64,000 nt of DNA, from NCBI RefSeq assembly GCF_963678635.1, contig NC_087063.1, forward strand, positions 56,259,504-56,323,503. Direction: 5' to 3'. The notes under the pieces were generated by a model. The model was not told the DNA's origin. It saw nothing but the letters and a program-made list of their open reading frames with translations, and made no database searches. Source of the stretch: Symsagittifera roscoffensis. Taxonomy: Eukaryota; Xenacoelomorpha; Acoela; Convolutidae. Position numbers and translations under genes: made by a program. Shown here one piece after another: positions 44,661 to 55,749 of the stretch. Positions within the stretch are counted from its first letter, which is position 1; each line of letters starts with the position of its first letter.

Positions 44661-44940
44661 ATGTCTTCTGTGGACATTGCGAGACTTCAGGCGCTGCTCT
44701 TGAATTGTGAAAACCTAATTAGGTCAATCAATGTCAGCTGTCGATTTCTGTCAGTGCTCTGGTTTACCAGAAAGTGACAAAGGCATGTCACGTTTTGAGG
44801 TTTATTTTTGGACAGTACCTTTGGAGGCAAGAATAATCAAAACGTATAAAACATTATTAAACCACTTTATGCTTGCCGACCTCGATGTATCTTCCTTCGT
44901 CGATTCATGTGTTGATTTATGCGTCACCCGTTTAAAATAA
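44661..44940 (+). CDS. Unassigned short plus-strand coding candidate
   Basis: A frame from ATG at 44661 (MSSVDIARLQALLLNCENL) runs 38 codons to a TGA. A second frame from ATG at 44731 runs to 44940 (69 codons, MSAVDFCQCSGLPESDKG, then VDSCVDLCVTRLK). The two could be one gene with a frameshift, since the sequence is less AT-rich than its surroundings. It lies next to the inverted repeat. I recognise no family; a gag or chimeric repeat fragment is possible. Confidence 0.3.
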
Positions 44941-45902
44941 GTATTAACTTTGTTCGACCGAAAATTCTATTCGACTCTCTGTAACTTGGGTCGAAAAGTG
45001 GACACTTAGTCGACCCATGTGGTCCATAGATTAGTCACCGAACACAACCCCAGTTGTACATCTGTTTAAAATTAGGACATTAGTTTCCAAGCTAACCCTC
45101 GTCTTTCAGGAGTATGGTCGCAGTTGTCACTGTTTTGTAAGACTTCCCGTTATCCACTTCGTCCTCCGCGGGTATTTAATTTGCAGAAAACTGACCATAA
45201 AACCGTCAAAAATTTTGACAAGTTCACCGAAAAACTTGAGCTAACACGAAGTAAATTAGGCATAACGTAATTTAGAATGAAAGGTATTAATTTGAAGATA
45301 TGACAGATTTTACAATAAAAACAGAAGCGCACGGAGGGAAGGCCATTGATAAACCTTTGCTTACAATCGGTCAAACAGTGGACCGACTGATTTATGGTAT
45401 GAAAAGCTTCTTAAAGATAATAAACAAGAGTAAGTCGGCTCTCTGTATAAATACCATGCAAAAAAATTTACTTAAGAGCCAAAAAACAAGAATTTACTGA
45501 CGCTTTTTGGACAGGAGAGGGAATTCAATTTTAGCTTCAAAAATACGAAGCATAAGTGATTTCACAATCAACTTAGTAAATATAGATTGCTATCATGCCC
45601 CTCCTTTTTTCATTTCATCTAGTCACCGCAGCTTTTCACTTCTTACGTTTTTCAAGGGCTTTTAAGGGAAAAACTCGAGCAAAATTCTTTCAAAAATGTA
45701 TTTGACTCACCATGTTGCGCAACCCGTACCGATAACATTCTTTATTTCTGACCCAAAATACTTTGTGTCTAATCAAATTTCTGGTCAAACTCTTTTTGAA
45801 ATATGTAAATAAAAAATGAATTTTCTTTAAATACTTTTTTTCTCATCCTAATTCTGATCAGAAATTAGCTAAATCTAGGCTATTTCTAGCTTGAAAAAGT
45901 CT
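44941..45902. other. AT-rich spacer with weak ORFs
   Basis: The open frames at 45150-45374 (minus) and 45300-45500 (plus) overlap antisense and show no motif. Nothing else was seen. Confidence 0.4.
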
Positions 45903-45972
45903 CCTGGTGTGTCTCAAACCCATGATCTTCTGATTGCTTTGCCTTTGCTCTATCTACTAGGCTACAGCCCTT
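45903..45972 (-). tRNA. tRNA-like remnant, probably the head of a tRNA-derived SINE
   Basis: The minus strand reads GGCTGTAGCCTAGTAGATAG, then AGC, an A-box-like/D-arm pattern, then CAATCAGAAGATCA and TGGGTTTGAGACACACC, a B-box/T-arm pattern (GGTTCGANTCC with substitutions). The boxes are spaced as in a tRNA. The anticodon stem does not pair well and the acceptor stem is incomplete, so it is not a working tRNA. Confidence 0.45.
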
Positions 45973-46239
45973 GATATACATTCCTAGTTTTAGACGAATA
46001 ACAATATTATACAAAGGTAAGTTTGCATTGTACTCGCTACTGCTATTGTTTATACTCGAAGCATGTTTATCTCGTTGCGGTTGAGCAGTGAACTGATATC
46101 TGGTTTTTTTCTTTCCAGAAACAGTTCGTTTCTAAACTATAAAAGAATTAGATCACTTCTGCACGGAAAATACAAAAAACTAGGCTAGAGAAACTACATA
46201 GAAATTCTATCTAGAAAAACAGCTTCCGTTGGGTACGGG

Positions 46240-46400
46240 AAACATTTTGTTTGGTTAATTCACCTTCTAAAAACGCAAAGACAGAGAACTCTATGAGCAA
46301 AAGTTCAGACGTCAAAAAATGGTTTCATGAATCAGGTATTTTGTCTCGCTTACGCAAGAGACCTTGCTTATTAATCCGTATGAATTCAGTAACAGACACG
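46240..46400 (+). repeat. Left flanking repeat of the family P element
   Basis: About 46240-46365 is related to 52789-52900: TTTTGTTTGGT, GAACTCT(A/G)TGAGCAAAAG, then AAATGGTTT(C/T)ATGAATCAG and TTTGTCTCGCTTACG. These may be remains of the two LTRs. The 68-codon ORF at 46251-46457 lies in it and is probably not a gene. Confidence 0.5.
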
Positions 46401-46460
46401 ATCATACACAGCGGTATGACATGGCACAGTCAGCAGGATATTCGAACAACATGTTAATAA

Positions 46461-47560
46461 TAATCCATTTTGGGAGAAGGTGTCAGCTGAACCACCATTA
46501 GAGTGGTCTAGCTGGGCAGCAAAAGATGAGATGGCGGTGTTAGCAAAAGATGAAATTTAGGTACGAAACTTGTTAAGAGCTAAGCCCGCACTAATCGAAC
46601 TCGCAGAAATCATTTATGAAACCAAAATAACTCGTGAAACGGAGGCACAGAAGAAAACTTGTGACGTAGGGAACCAGGAGAAGCGAGTCGTTTGGAAAAA
46701 ACCTGTTCAAAAAACCAGAGAAAAAGGCGTTTTTTATAAATAGTTTTCTTGGGACAAGGCTGATGCAAAAGTCCGCAGTTATATCAAAAGTCCGCAGTGT
46801 CTCGGTGCGGTGGGACAGCGCCAGGTTCAACATAAAAGGCCCAACCTCGACTTACATGGGGTTTCTTCAAAAGATCTCATGACGATCTTACAAGATATCT
46901 TCGTGACCACAAGGATTATAGCTGCAACTTTATCTGAAGAAAGCAAAAGAAAACTGGAAAACTAGATTGATTCCAACGGACCTGGTTGAATTAGCTTTGC
47001 GATCCAACTGCGGAGATCGAGAAGACGAGTGGGTTAGGAACATGTTTACTGCCTATATACACAATGATAAAATCGCGTAATAATTATTAGCCGAAACGCG
47101 GAGTCTCAAAATGCATATGAATCTGCAATCCACCAAAAAAAAAAGAAATCCAACATACTCGAATTATATATAAAAAAAATCCTAATAGGAGTACAAACAA
47201 CAACAAAACGAGAACCGATACTTTCAATCAACTGGCGAGGTAGATGTAATTACAAAAATAAACAAAATAAGCGGATTCCGCGGTAGACCATATCGCACAC
47301 GTAGAACACAGAACACGAGATGTCAACAACCAAACTCACTACAACCCACAACAAAAGCAATGCTACCATTGCGGCTGAGAATTCAGTCCAAGACACTTAC
47401 AACCGGGCCAAGCAAAAGACAAAATGTGCTCAAATAGCGTCTAACGGGTCTGTTTTGCGAACGTCAACTACCTGGAGGTTAGAAACGACGCGCAACAAGA
47501 AGTAGAAAATGAAAACAAATTACCAGGAATTGACCCAGTTGAGTTTATTTCACATCCACA
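46461..47560 (+). pseudogene. Gag of the family P element
   Basis: Plus frames read FWEKVSAEPPLEWSSWAAKD, then TEAQKKTCDVGNQEKRVVWK and SKDLMTILQDIF, a gag-like helical region. The nucleocapsid area near 47355-47400 gives QCYHCG followed by a stop and EFSPRHLQ, a broken zinc knuckle, with Lys/Asn-rich sequence before it. At least four stops and several frame changes. Confidence 0.55.
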
Positions 47561-47561
47561 G

Positions 47562-47864
47562 ATGTATGGGAAGAATACCAACTGGACCAATTTTGGCAAT
47601 TTCAGAAGCAATCGAAGTAAACAAAAAAACTCTGAAGTGGATCTTGACGGCCACATCGTAAAATTGAAAACTAAGACGGAGGCTATATTCCCCAGTGTCG
47701 ATTCAGGAAGCCCGATGCCCCTCTTCGACTGCAGGAAAATGACAAATCAACGATATTCAAAAATTGCCCCACCGGAAGATGCCGCTAGATTTTTGGCATG
47801 TTATAATGGCGTATACATTATTCCCATAGAAAGACCCATTACCGTAATAGATTCCGGAGGCTGA
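47562..47864 (+). pseudogene. Aspartic protease region, family P
   Basis: 100 codons (MYGKNTNWTNFGNFRSNRSK onward). AIFPSVDSGSPMPLF holds the D-S-G active-site triad of retropepsins, and VYIIPIERPITVIDSGG follows. The protease would cut the gag-pol polyprotein; only the first half looks intact here. Confidence 0.7.
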
Positions 47865-47947
47865 ACACTGCAATCAGCGCCATTCATTTACATAGATGAT
47901 CAAAAAATATATTAGGTAGAATTCTATTACCACAAATTGGAATCAAA

Positions 47948-48890
47948 TTGATTCAAGAAAAACCAAAACTATACAAAATAATAAGTATACAAGAAACGGA
48001 AGAATCAAACAAGGATGTGGAAGAATGGATCAAAGACAACTTTAAACATTTGTGCATACGAATCGGAAAATCAAAATATCACGTAATGCGAACAAAATTC
48101 AGCCAAGATGCAACACCAATTCAGCAAAAAGGGCGCCGAAATTCGATAAATTTGCAAGAGCGGGTTGAGAAAGAACTCAATAAACTAATGATCCAAACCA
48201 CATAATCAAATTAGGCAAATGTTTGGATTGACATTTTATTAGCCCAAATGTTTTTAACCGTAAAAAAGGATCAGACAGTCAATTTGGCCCTAAGTTCTAA
48301 AAAGATGAACAAACTTATCCTCAAAAAAAATACCAAATGCCAAACATAGATACTCTTTTGGGCAATATTGCGAAAATGGTAAAACAGATAAAACTCAACA
48401 AACCTTATTTTCTAAGCTTGAATTACGGTACGCTTATTCACAAATCCCGTTGGACAAACACACCAGAGAACAATGCAGCTTTAGCCTCATCGGAGGCAAC
48501 GCCACTGGAACTTTCCAACTTTACGGTCTCACTGACATTCCGGCTTTTGATCTGACCCTCACCAACTGTGAAACTGTGTACGCCTTTCTGGACAACACAA
48601 TGATAATAAGGAGCTACATAATTCGACGAAGAAAATCTTGCAATGTCTCTGGTTAAATGCAAGTTTAAGCCACTCATAAGAAAAACAGAGGCACCTGAAA
48701 AACTAGCTTAGCCGAAAACCTTCAAACAACTGATAAACTTCTTGGGCTCTATTTATCACCTCACACGTTACATCCCTAAATTAGCAGAAATTGCCGCCGC
48801 CCTCCGCCTACTGCTAAAAAACAGAGAGAAAAATAGGTCAATTGAATGGAAGTCTGACTTGCAGCCTTCAATAAAACTCTGAAGTTAGTT
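47948..48890 (+). pseudogene. Reverse transcriptase, family P
   Basis: 47948-48205 ends with QDATPIQQKGRRNSINLQER, the pol linker before RT. 48240-48300 gives KKDQTVNLAL-like residues, 48337 onward MPNIDTLLGNIAKM, and 48450-48660 reads through the palm to FLDNT in place of the usual FLDD. FKQLINFLGSIYHLTRYIPK near 48720-48780 is the thumb. Stops and frameshifts separate the blocks. Confidence 0.7.
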
Positions 48891-49300
48891 TCAAAAGAAA
48901 CTCTAAATAAACAACTTGACCATAACCTGGGTATCCTTTTAGTATGCGATGCATCCACGTGAAGATAAGGGGCAGCCTTAGAGCAATATTTCTCGGAAGG
49001 CTGGGTGGCACTAGCTTATTTTTCACATTTTCTAAATTCCTCAGAATAAAAGTACTCTGTTAAGAGCTAGAGTTACTCGGGGTTGTTTGAATCATCAAAC
49101 ATTTCACATATTATCCATACGGAAAACACTTTACCGCCAAAACAGACCATCAAGCTTTATTCAGCGCATTAAACGCAAGTGAAAGATCAAAAACCAGTCA
49201 AAGCAGGCTATCCTGATGGAATGTTTGGCTAATTCCCTTCAAATTTGACATTGAACATTAAGCGGGGATTAGGATGGGACTAATAGGTTATATGCCACAA
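48891..49300 (+). pseudogene. RNase H, family P
   Basis: GILLVCDAST (Asp) near 48935-48960, then GAALEQYFSEGWVALAYFS, and KTDHQALFSALNASERSK near 49139-49185 (Asp/His block) identify the domain. It is broken by several stops. Confidence 0.65.
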
Positions 49301-50490
49301 AGTGCGTTCGAATTAGCGATATCCCCGAGCGCTTACGATTAGGAATTTGTTTTAGCATCAATTATTTCATTCGTAAACAATCTTGAAATGATTGACAACA
49401 TCAAACTAAGCTATCTGGCCAATCAGAACAGAGCACCAGACCGGCTGATCAAAAAGCCCGCAAAAATAAAAGAGCGGTAATTAGCACTTCAAAATCTCAA
49501 TTAAAACTCAAACATTCCGCGCATTCCGAAAGCGGTTATTCTCAAACCTTCATATCAAATCATTTCTGCTTAAAACCATCTCGAACCCAGTCAACAAAAT
49601 ATTGAAACCAAAACTCTAAATACTTTGTCATTTTATTACCAAAAACATTCCGAGAAAATGAAGCGGCAAAGGGACTTTAAAGAATTTCAAGGTGGTTTTA
49701 TCCCGGTTGATGTTAGAACCCTTGGAACACGAGGCAGGAGCAAAACATAATGGCAGGGCTCAAGAGACAAAGAGAAGAGCTTGTCCGATTTACGGTAGCA
49801 CAAGCAAAAAAACGGTCAAAAATAGATCAAAATCAACCACTACGAAACCGCCAAAAGGAGTTAAAGACGCACGAGAACTCCTCACTTCGCAAACCAAAAC
49901 ACAATCAAATTTTCCGAAAAGTGTTTTTAACGACTAGTTCCCCCCAATCACAGTTACCCAATCAACATCAACGCTAAAAAAACTGCTAACCAAGCAGCGG
50001 AAACAGAGAAAATCACGATAACAGCAGCTACTCAAACCCAAATTTCCATAGAATTACATGAGACATACAAACACTGCGTACGCGAGTGGATCCAACTCAA
50101 TGCAGCCAAGAAGAACTCATGCCAAATATCGAGACTCCCACCATGACGAATACGCAACAAATGCAACTAGAGGCCAGCCACAAGCTGATCACAGAGGAAA
50201 TTGTCGCCACAATTGACCAGGGTACGAAAACTGAAACAGAAGAAGACACGCCATGTTCGGTGAAAAAATTCGAAAAGTCCCCGGACTAGGATTCATTGCG
50301 CATCCACCAAAAAAGATAAGAACTTGCGACTACCTATAAACTTTGTCAAAAACGAGACTTGGAGGCAATCAAAACTTCGTACGGACAAAACTGATTCAAC
50401 ATCCGGCACAGAATACGTGTGCGAGAATACTGTTTGCTGATTGATGGAAAAAATGTCATTCTGAAGCAACTATAACAAACAATTCTAGAC
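49301..50490 (+). pseudogene. Tether and linker of family P pol
   Basis: Lys/Gln/Thr-rich plus frames: 49692-49937 and 49750-49977 overlap in different frames, and 50086-50289 gives MDPTQCSQEELMPNIETP. This sits between RNase H and the integrase zinc module. No motif. It is unusually long for a pol linker, so some of it may be inserted sequence. Confidence 0.4.
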
Positions 50491-51020
50491 ATTATACACT
50501 CAACACACACTGGATCGGCCCCCATGTTGAAGTTGTGCCAACATGTGTAGTTCTCACACATCCATCACTCAATGGTCCAGATGGCACAGATCTGCCGACA
50601 TTGTAAAGAACAAGGTAACAATCTAAAACCAATTCTAGGAAAACAACAGTTGTTTCGAATGGAGCCGGTGTTCGAACCAAATGAATAAGTACAGCTACAT
50701 TTCACCGAGCCCCTGCTTGATCAACTAAATAAGGATGCACAATTTTTTGTTGCGATAGACAAATGGTCAAAACTCCCTTCAGCAAAAATTGTAACAAACA
50801 CAACGGCAGACATTACCATAATCTTCATGCAACGATATATCTAAAACAATGAGGTACCGCGACGGTTAAGATGTGACCAATCACAAACATTTAGGGCCAA
50901 AAACTTCAACTGTTTTCTAACACAAATAACATCAAACTACTCTTTGCACCGGTAGACCACAATAGAGCAATAGGGGTGATTGAAAGAATAATTCAAACAC
51001 TAAAACGTAGGTAGCGGGTA
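50491..51020 (+). pseudogene. Integrase of family P
   Basis: HSTHTG near 50494-50515 and ICRHCKEQ near 50595-50615 form the H-H-C-C zinc module. The core shows QLNKDAQFFVAIDKWSKL (first Asp, near 50745-50770), RLRCDQSQTF near 50860-50890 (second Asp) and APVDHNRAIGVIERIIQT near 50945-51000 (Glu). All three catalytic residues are readable, across several stops. Confidence 0.75.
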
Positions 51021-51540
51021 ATGAGAGCAGACAAAAACAACACACCGTATAAACTTGCCTCGGATGTAGCCGAAATGAATAAAACACTACTTATCACACA
51101 ACACGAAGTAACCAAAATTCTACAGTTCGAAGCAAACATGGGTAGAAAACTAAATAATCTCCTTTTCAATTTAGCAACAAGTAGCTCTCCCAACAACCCA
51201 AATGAGGAAAATGCAAAACACGCATGTTTAGATTGGAACAACCTCAAAAAACAGCCTCTACCATCCGAAATCATGCACGATCTACAGAGACGGTCGGAGG
51301 ATGAAGATACAAAAAAGCGACGCCCGACACCACCCACAACTCGGCGAGCACACCACCGCCACAACAAGAGCAGCAAACATCAGGTGTAAAAACTAGACGA
51401 GCCATAGAACTAGTTGAGGGTAAGTTAAGTTTAAAGTATAAGGGAGTACATGAAACAGTAGACAAAACAGTATCAAAAACGGATAGAGCAGGTAGCAAGA
51501 AAAGTAATCCGTATCGCTAAAAAGGTGAAGGACCCTAAAA
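51021..51540 (+). pseudogene. Integrase C-terminal part, family P
   Basis: 122 codons at 51021-51389 (NNTPYKLASDVAEMNKTLLI, then NMGRKLNNLLFNLATSSSPN), helical at first and then Arg/Lys/Pro-rich. It follows the integrase core without a gap. The long minus ORFs over this stretch are antisense shadows. Confidence 0.55.
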
Positions 51541-52036
51541 CTTTGGAACAGAAATACAAAACCATCGTCGGGAAATCTTTTACTCATACGCCACACACTG
51601 CGTGGGTACTTGTACGCCAGACACTGCGTGAAAAAACCGAGACTACTGATACATTCCCAATCCTAAAACATATGGGTCTTGCGGACCCTCAAATTTAAGT
51701 GATTACTTTGCGTACAAATCAGATCCGGACCTTGTTTGCATTTTTTACACATCGAACTACCAAACACATTACCCAATGTTCAAAGCAGATGCAGCAACAG
51801 GTCTCCCTAAGCGACTCACCAGGAAAGAGCGGGCCACAGGACAGAAGAGCAGTCCAACGAAGCGACGGGCCAAGCCAACAGGAAAACGAACGGGCGGCCG
51901 GCCTAACCGCTCGATAGAACCCACACGTGGAATGAGCCTCCAAACGGAGGAAAAACCAGAAGACAATGCTACCAAAACCACCCCCTGGAAAAGCTCTTCC
52001 AGGAAGATGACGAGAAGAGTCATCAAAAACATCTGA
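51541..52036 (+). pseudogene. 3' basic ORF of family P
   Basis: Plus frames give SDPDLVCIFYTSNYQTHYPMF and then an Arg/Lys/Thr-rich tail (51776-52036, RLTRKERATGQKSSPTKRRA). The HYPMFK word recurs in the minus-strand copy at 56494-56745 (NAPHYPMFKKVKRQRCPKYC), which shows that this is a real family protein. Function unknown; a nucleic-acid-binding tail is plausible. Confidence 0.5.
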
Positions 52037-52788
52037 AACCTCGGCGCCGTCGCCAAAACGACTAAATCACAAGAAAACATCTCCAAGTGTCCTACTCGTC
52101 GAACCGACCAGAAAGTCAGTACGCAACCGCCATTCAATATTGGCAAACTCCTTTGGAAACCCCGTAACTAGGACAACACGTCAATACAATGAAAACTGGA
52201 ACAAAGAAGAAAATACAGTTCAACAACGAGTCGCCACCTGACAAAACGCCGTCACCCACAAAGTCGAGCCTAAAATCGTTATATCGGTAAATGGGTTTCT
52301 CGGACAAGACACCGGAGTACCAGGCGTGCAGGAAACTTCTCGCTCGAGGCAATCAGTCCAAAAAACAATGATAAACATCAAAATAAAACAGAAATCATCG
52401 ACCTTATCCCCTGGTGGACATCCCCGCCATAGACCTGATGGAAATAAAATTCATTAAAAAGAAAAGCTAAAATAAGGAAACGAATCTTAAGGAGAAAGAA
52501 GACGAGACGAAAAATGAGCAGCACGAGATACAAACGGAAGAAAACAGCAAAATTAAGGAAGACACGAAACACAATCAACAGACCAAAACTGGGAAATAAA
52601 TTCATCCAAAGGAAGAAGAAGTAGGAAATTGAGATTCAAAGACAGTTCCCTGGGGACTATAATCTCAAACCAGTCTCATAAGGACTCAAAACTTTTAGTT
52701 TATTTTTTCTCCCAGGGGGAATGTCGTCCGGTACGGATTGACAAACTTCAACTTTGATGTTATTCAACTCACTATGTTGAGTAAACCT
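52037..52788 (+). pseudogene. Decayed 3' end of family P
   Basis: A-rich plus strand with Lys/Glu/Asn-rich broken frames (52430-52630 is almost pure GAA/AAA/AGA-type codons). It is probably the end of the last ORF plus 3' UTR. Nothing specific could be read. Confidence 0.35.
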
Positions 52789-52900
52789 CTTGTTTGGTCG
52801 ATGGACCTTGTAAAGACACTTAGCCAGGGAACTCTGTGAGCAAAAGCTCATACGTCGATAAATGGTTTTATGAATCAGTTAATTTGTCTCGCTTACGGAA
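52789..52900 (+). repeat. Right flanking repeat of the family P element
   Basis: Related to 46240-46365 in direct orientation (GAACTCTGTGAGCAAAAGCT, AAATGGTTTTATGAATCAGT, TTGTCTCGCTTACG). It marks the probable 3' end of the element. Confidence 0.5.
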
Positions 52901-53879
52901 ATGCTGCGAAAATGCATATTGATTTGTAACAGCCCAAATATTGGAAGGCGTTCGCCTCGGTAGATATTCACCTTGGGTTTGGCTCTCATTTTTGACCATC
53001 AAACAGTCTATCTATAAATGCGCAGCTTGTAAGCACAATCTGCAGTTAAATTCTGTAAAAGAAAACACTACTCTCAAATAATATGAAATATTTCAAGCAA
53101 CCCGCACTGACAAATTTGAGTTTGAAATCGATTTGTATACAGTTAATATACTTCATAGAAAAATAATTTACGATAGCCCATTTATATACGTAAACCGATT
53201 CAGAATGAATTGAAAGGATTTATACGGTTGAATAAAATATCGATTTTATAGCCCAAAACATCAATTCGAATGGGATTTTGCAAGATAGTGAAATCCATTA
53301 TAGTTTCAACGAAATTAGTAAGGGTCCTACTCTTTTTGTTTCGAAAGTTGAGCAATTTTTTTTAGTCCAGAAGAACCTCCATCAGAGCTATGAAGACCGC
53401 GAGAGTCTTTCAAGGAGAGTTGTTTACCAAGAACTAAAGTGATGAGCGGAAATTATTTGAACTTTGTCAATCTAAGGGCTCCTGCGTTTCATTTTTCTTG
53501 AAAATTTCATTTTTCATTATCAACGTTCTAGGCGCATTTATGTTAAGCAATTGACAATAAATTAAAAAAGTTATTTTAGAACAACGCATTTTCAGTGCAA
53601 AAAATTTAAGGATTAGTTATACTTAGAATTTCTTTTCAGACCAAATATCAAAACAAAAAATAAACGAAAAGCAATTTTTTTTATTTCGAATGGTGCAATA
53701 TAATTTTTTTTTAATTTAGGTCCTAAAAAGATCATTGCTACTGAGTGTTCCCGAAATGGGAAAAAATAACTGCTGCACTTCAATTGATTAGCTTTATTAC
53801 GAGGCCACACTGTGCGCTGGATAGGTGCGCAACTTTGTGGCTCTATGTTCCTGGGTTCCATAGACAATTCTTTAAGCAT
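52901..53879. other. AT-rich spacer
   Basis: No gene-like frame over 60 codons except a minus frame at 53613-53987, which overlaps the GGATTCC repeats and has no motif. Nothing else was seen. Confidence 0.4.
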
Positions 53880-54140
53880 GTTCCAAATTGTAAGTGGATT
53901 CCACTTACAAAACTTTGAGGGGTTCCGCGTACAAATACCTGTAACGTAAATTGTTTCGGCAATTTTGTTGTGTCGCGGATTCCGCAACCAGCGATTATAG
54001 TTCGCAGTTCTGGATTCTCAACCTTAAGTGGATTCCACAAAATTTAAGTGAAATCTGCAATCATAAATGGAATCCGCAAAGTTTTTATGCAGATTCTGCA
54101 AACTGTAAGCGGATTCCGAATTTTGTTTATTTCTGAACTC
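53880..54140. repeat. GGATTCC-based interspersed short repeat, first cluster
   Basis: About eleven occurrences of variants of (T/G)(G/C)(C/T)GGATTCCGC(A/T) or its complement occur in 260 bases (for example AGTGGATTCCACT, CGCGGATTCCGCAA, AAGCGGATTCCG). Spacing varies between about 18 and 35 bases. Many are near-palindromes (GCGGATTCCGC). Small ORFs across it are by-products. Confidence 0.7.
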
Positions 54141-54394
54141 GCATATGAAGAATTAAAAATTAGAGCTATAAATCTTATCTACGGCAATGCAGAATTTGAA
54201 ATCAAAGAATTAACCCTTAACAACGGAATTCACAAGCGAATCTCAAAAATTGGTTAAAAAAATTGGTGAATGTCACCTTTAATTATTTTGAAAAAACTAA
54301 ACCGAATAGTTTCAATATATGGAGTCATTGGTTTGAGAGTGTTTGGAAAAACAACGCACAGCATTTTACCGAATTAGGTCAGCATGTGAGATTG

Positions 54395-54455
54395 CATCAA
54401 TCCCAAATACTGGTCAGTGTTTGGGATCTCATCAATCCCAAATACTGATCTAGTA
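54395..54455. repeat. 33-bp direct duplication
   Basis: ATCAATCCCAAATACTGGTC and ATCAATCCCAAATACTGATC lie 33 bases apart, with similar flanks (GGGATCTC between them). Confidence 0.7.
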
Positions 54456-54684
54456 GATCACGATTCTATTCAGTTAATGAGGGCAGTATCTGAGATGAGT
54501 CGAGATAGAAATCAAATCATGATTGCAGTTTTTTCATTGGTATACATGCTACATGTTTCTGTTACCTAACTCACAATAGCTAAGTCACAATTATTAAACA
54601 ATGTTGCAAATCTAAATGTCTTATTCTCAAGGTATCTGGTTATTTTAAAGGGACCACTCTATCATAGTAGTGCCCATTCTGTGG

Positions 54685-54815
54685 AGTGTTTGACAGGAAT
54701 TGCGATTGAAGTTGGCTGTTGAGATCGAGGTTGGGTATGTTTGCCAGGAATTGAGATCAAAAATAGGTTGACAGGATTTGAGATCGAAGTTGGGTTGACA
54801 GAAATTGAGAACAAA
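54685..54815. repeat. Degenerate roughly 31-bp minisatellite
   Basis: (G)TTGACAGGAATTGAGATCGAAGTTGG recurs about four times (near 54688, 54745, 54768, 54798) with changes. The minus ORF 54645-54947 spans it (SCQPIFDL-like repeats) and is probably a product of the repeat rather than a gene. Confidence 0.6.
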
Positions 54816-54929
54816 CAGTTGGTATTTCAACTGGTAGTTCATCAATGTAGTAATTGAGATTGAACTTCCTGGTGACCACCAAGTCAAGGTAGTTTTAATT
54901 ATGAACGCTATACTACATATATACATATA

Positions 54930-55320
54930 TGTAAATGGAATCCACAATTGGAAGGCGGATTCATCTTAGAATTTGTGGATTCCATTTACAATTTGCGGAT
55001 TTCACCTGCATTTTGCGGATTCCGCTTACAGTTGCGGATTCCGCAACAGCTCAATTTAACTGTATACATGGGTTAATTATTGCTTGTGGATGCCACAAAC
55101 TGTTCTGGATTCCGCAAATACGGTTGCGAATTCCACAAATCTGCCTAGTTTTGGATCGATTTTTAGCGGTAGAGTGTTCTAAAAATTTTACTGTGTTTCA
55201 AAACAGCAAACGTATAGTGTTTCAAAACAGCAAAGAAACTCAAAGCAAAATCGCAATGTTGGGGATTCCGCGACAAATTCGATTTTGGCATGTTGCGGGC
55301 TTCGCTTACAATACATAGAA
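54930..55320. repeat. GGATTCC-based short repeat, second cluster
   Basis: The same motif as at 53.9 kb, at least ten occurrences (TTTGCGGATTTCAC, TTTGCGGATTCCGCTTACAG, GTTGCGGATTCCGCAACA). Some units are about 20-25 bases apart. It extends to 55270 with GGGGATTCCGCG. Confidence 0.7.
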
Positions 55321-55749
55321 AGCACAGTTTGGCCTAGTAATATTTCTATCTCAATTTTGACTCTGCAACGTCCCGTCCGATCAATTTTTTTCTGTAACTA
55401 ATAAATATCTTCTCAATTAAAGACTTTTCTGAGATTTTTTTTTAATATAAATGTCATACCGTGTGGTATGTATGAATTTTACTAAATCCGTATGGTTTGG
55501 CAACTAGGTTGGAAACTCAATGGAGAATTAACTATCACTGAAACATATTCTCCTAAACCAGATTCTGAACGTTTAGTGCTCTTAACATTACGGAGTGCCT
55601 TGACGCTCAAATTCAGTTGACCTGTGGTATAGACTTTATAATTAGATATAAACATATTCATGTACATCCCCAAGTTAATAAAATTCCGGCCGGATGACAT
55701 TTCCACTCTTACCAAAAAATATTTTCGAGTTCTTAGTCCCAGTGGGACT
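55321..55749. other. AT-rich spacer with one weak minus ORF
   Basis: A 77-codon minus frame at 55482-55715 (MVRVEMSSGRNFINLGMYMN) has no motif. Its composition is less AT-rich than its surroundings. Not assigned. Confidence 0.3.

Larger units (their letters stand above)
46240..52900 (+). mobile_element. Family P Ty3/Gypsy element, plus strand, decayed
   Basis: Gag, zinc knuckle, aspartic protease, RT, RNase H, integrase and a 3' basic region occur in that order on the plus strand, between two short related sequences at 46.25 and 52.8 kb. The coding (plus) strand is A/C-rich, the mirror image of the minus-strand family A array. Stops and frame changes occur every 100-300 bases, so it is inactive. 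A second, truncated copy of the family lies in opposite orientation at 55.75-57.43 kb. Confidence 0.75.

Noticed and set aside
50993-52352. Long minus-strand ORFs over the 3' part of the family P element
   Set aside because: The plus strand carries integrase and the HYPMF protein in order; the minus frames are antisense.
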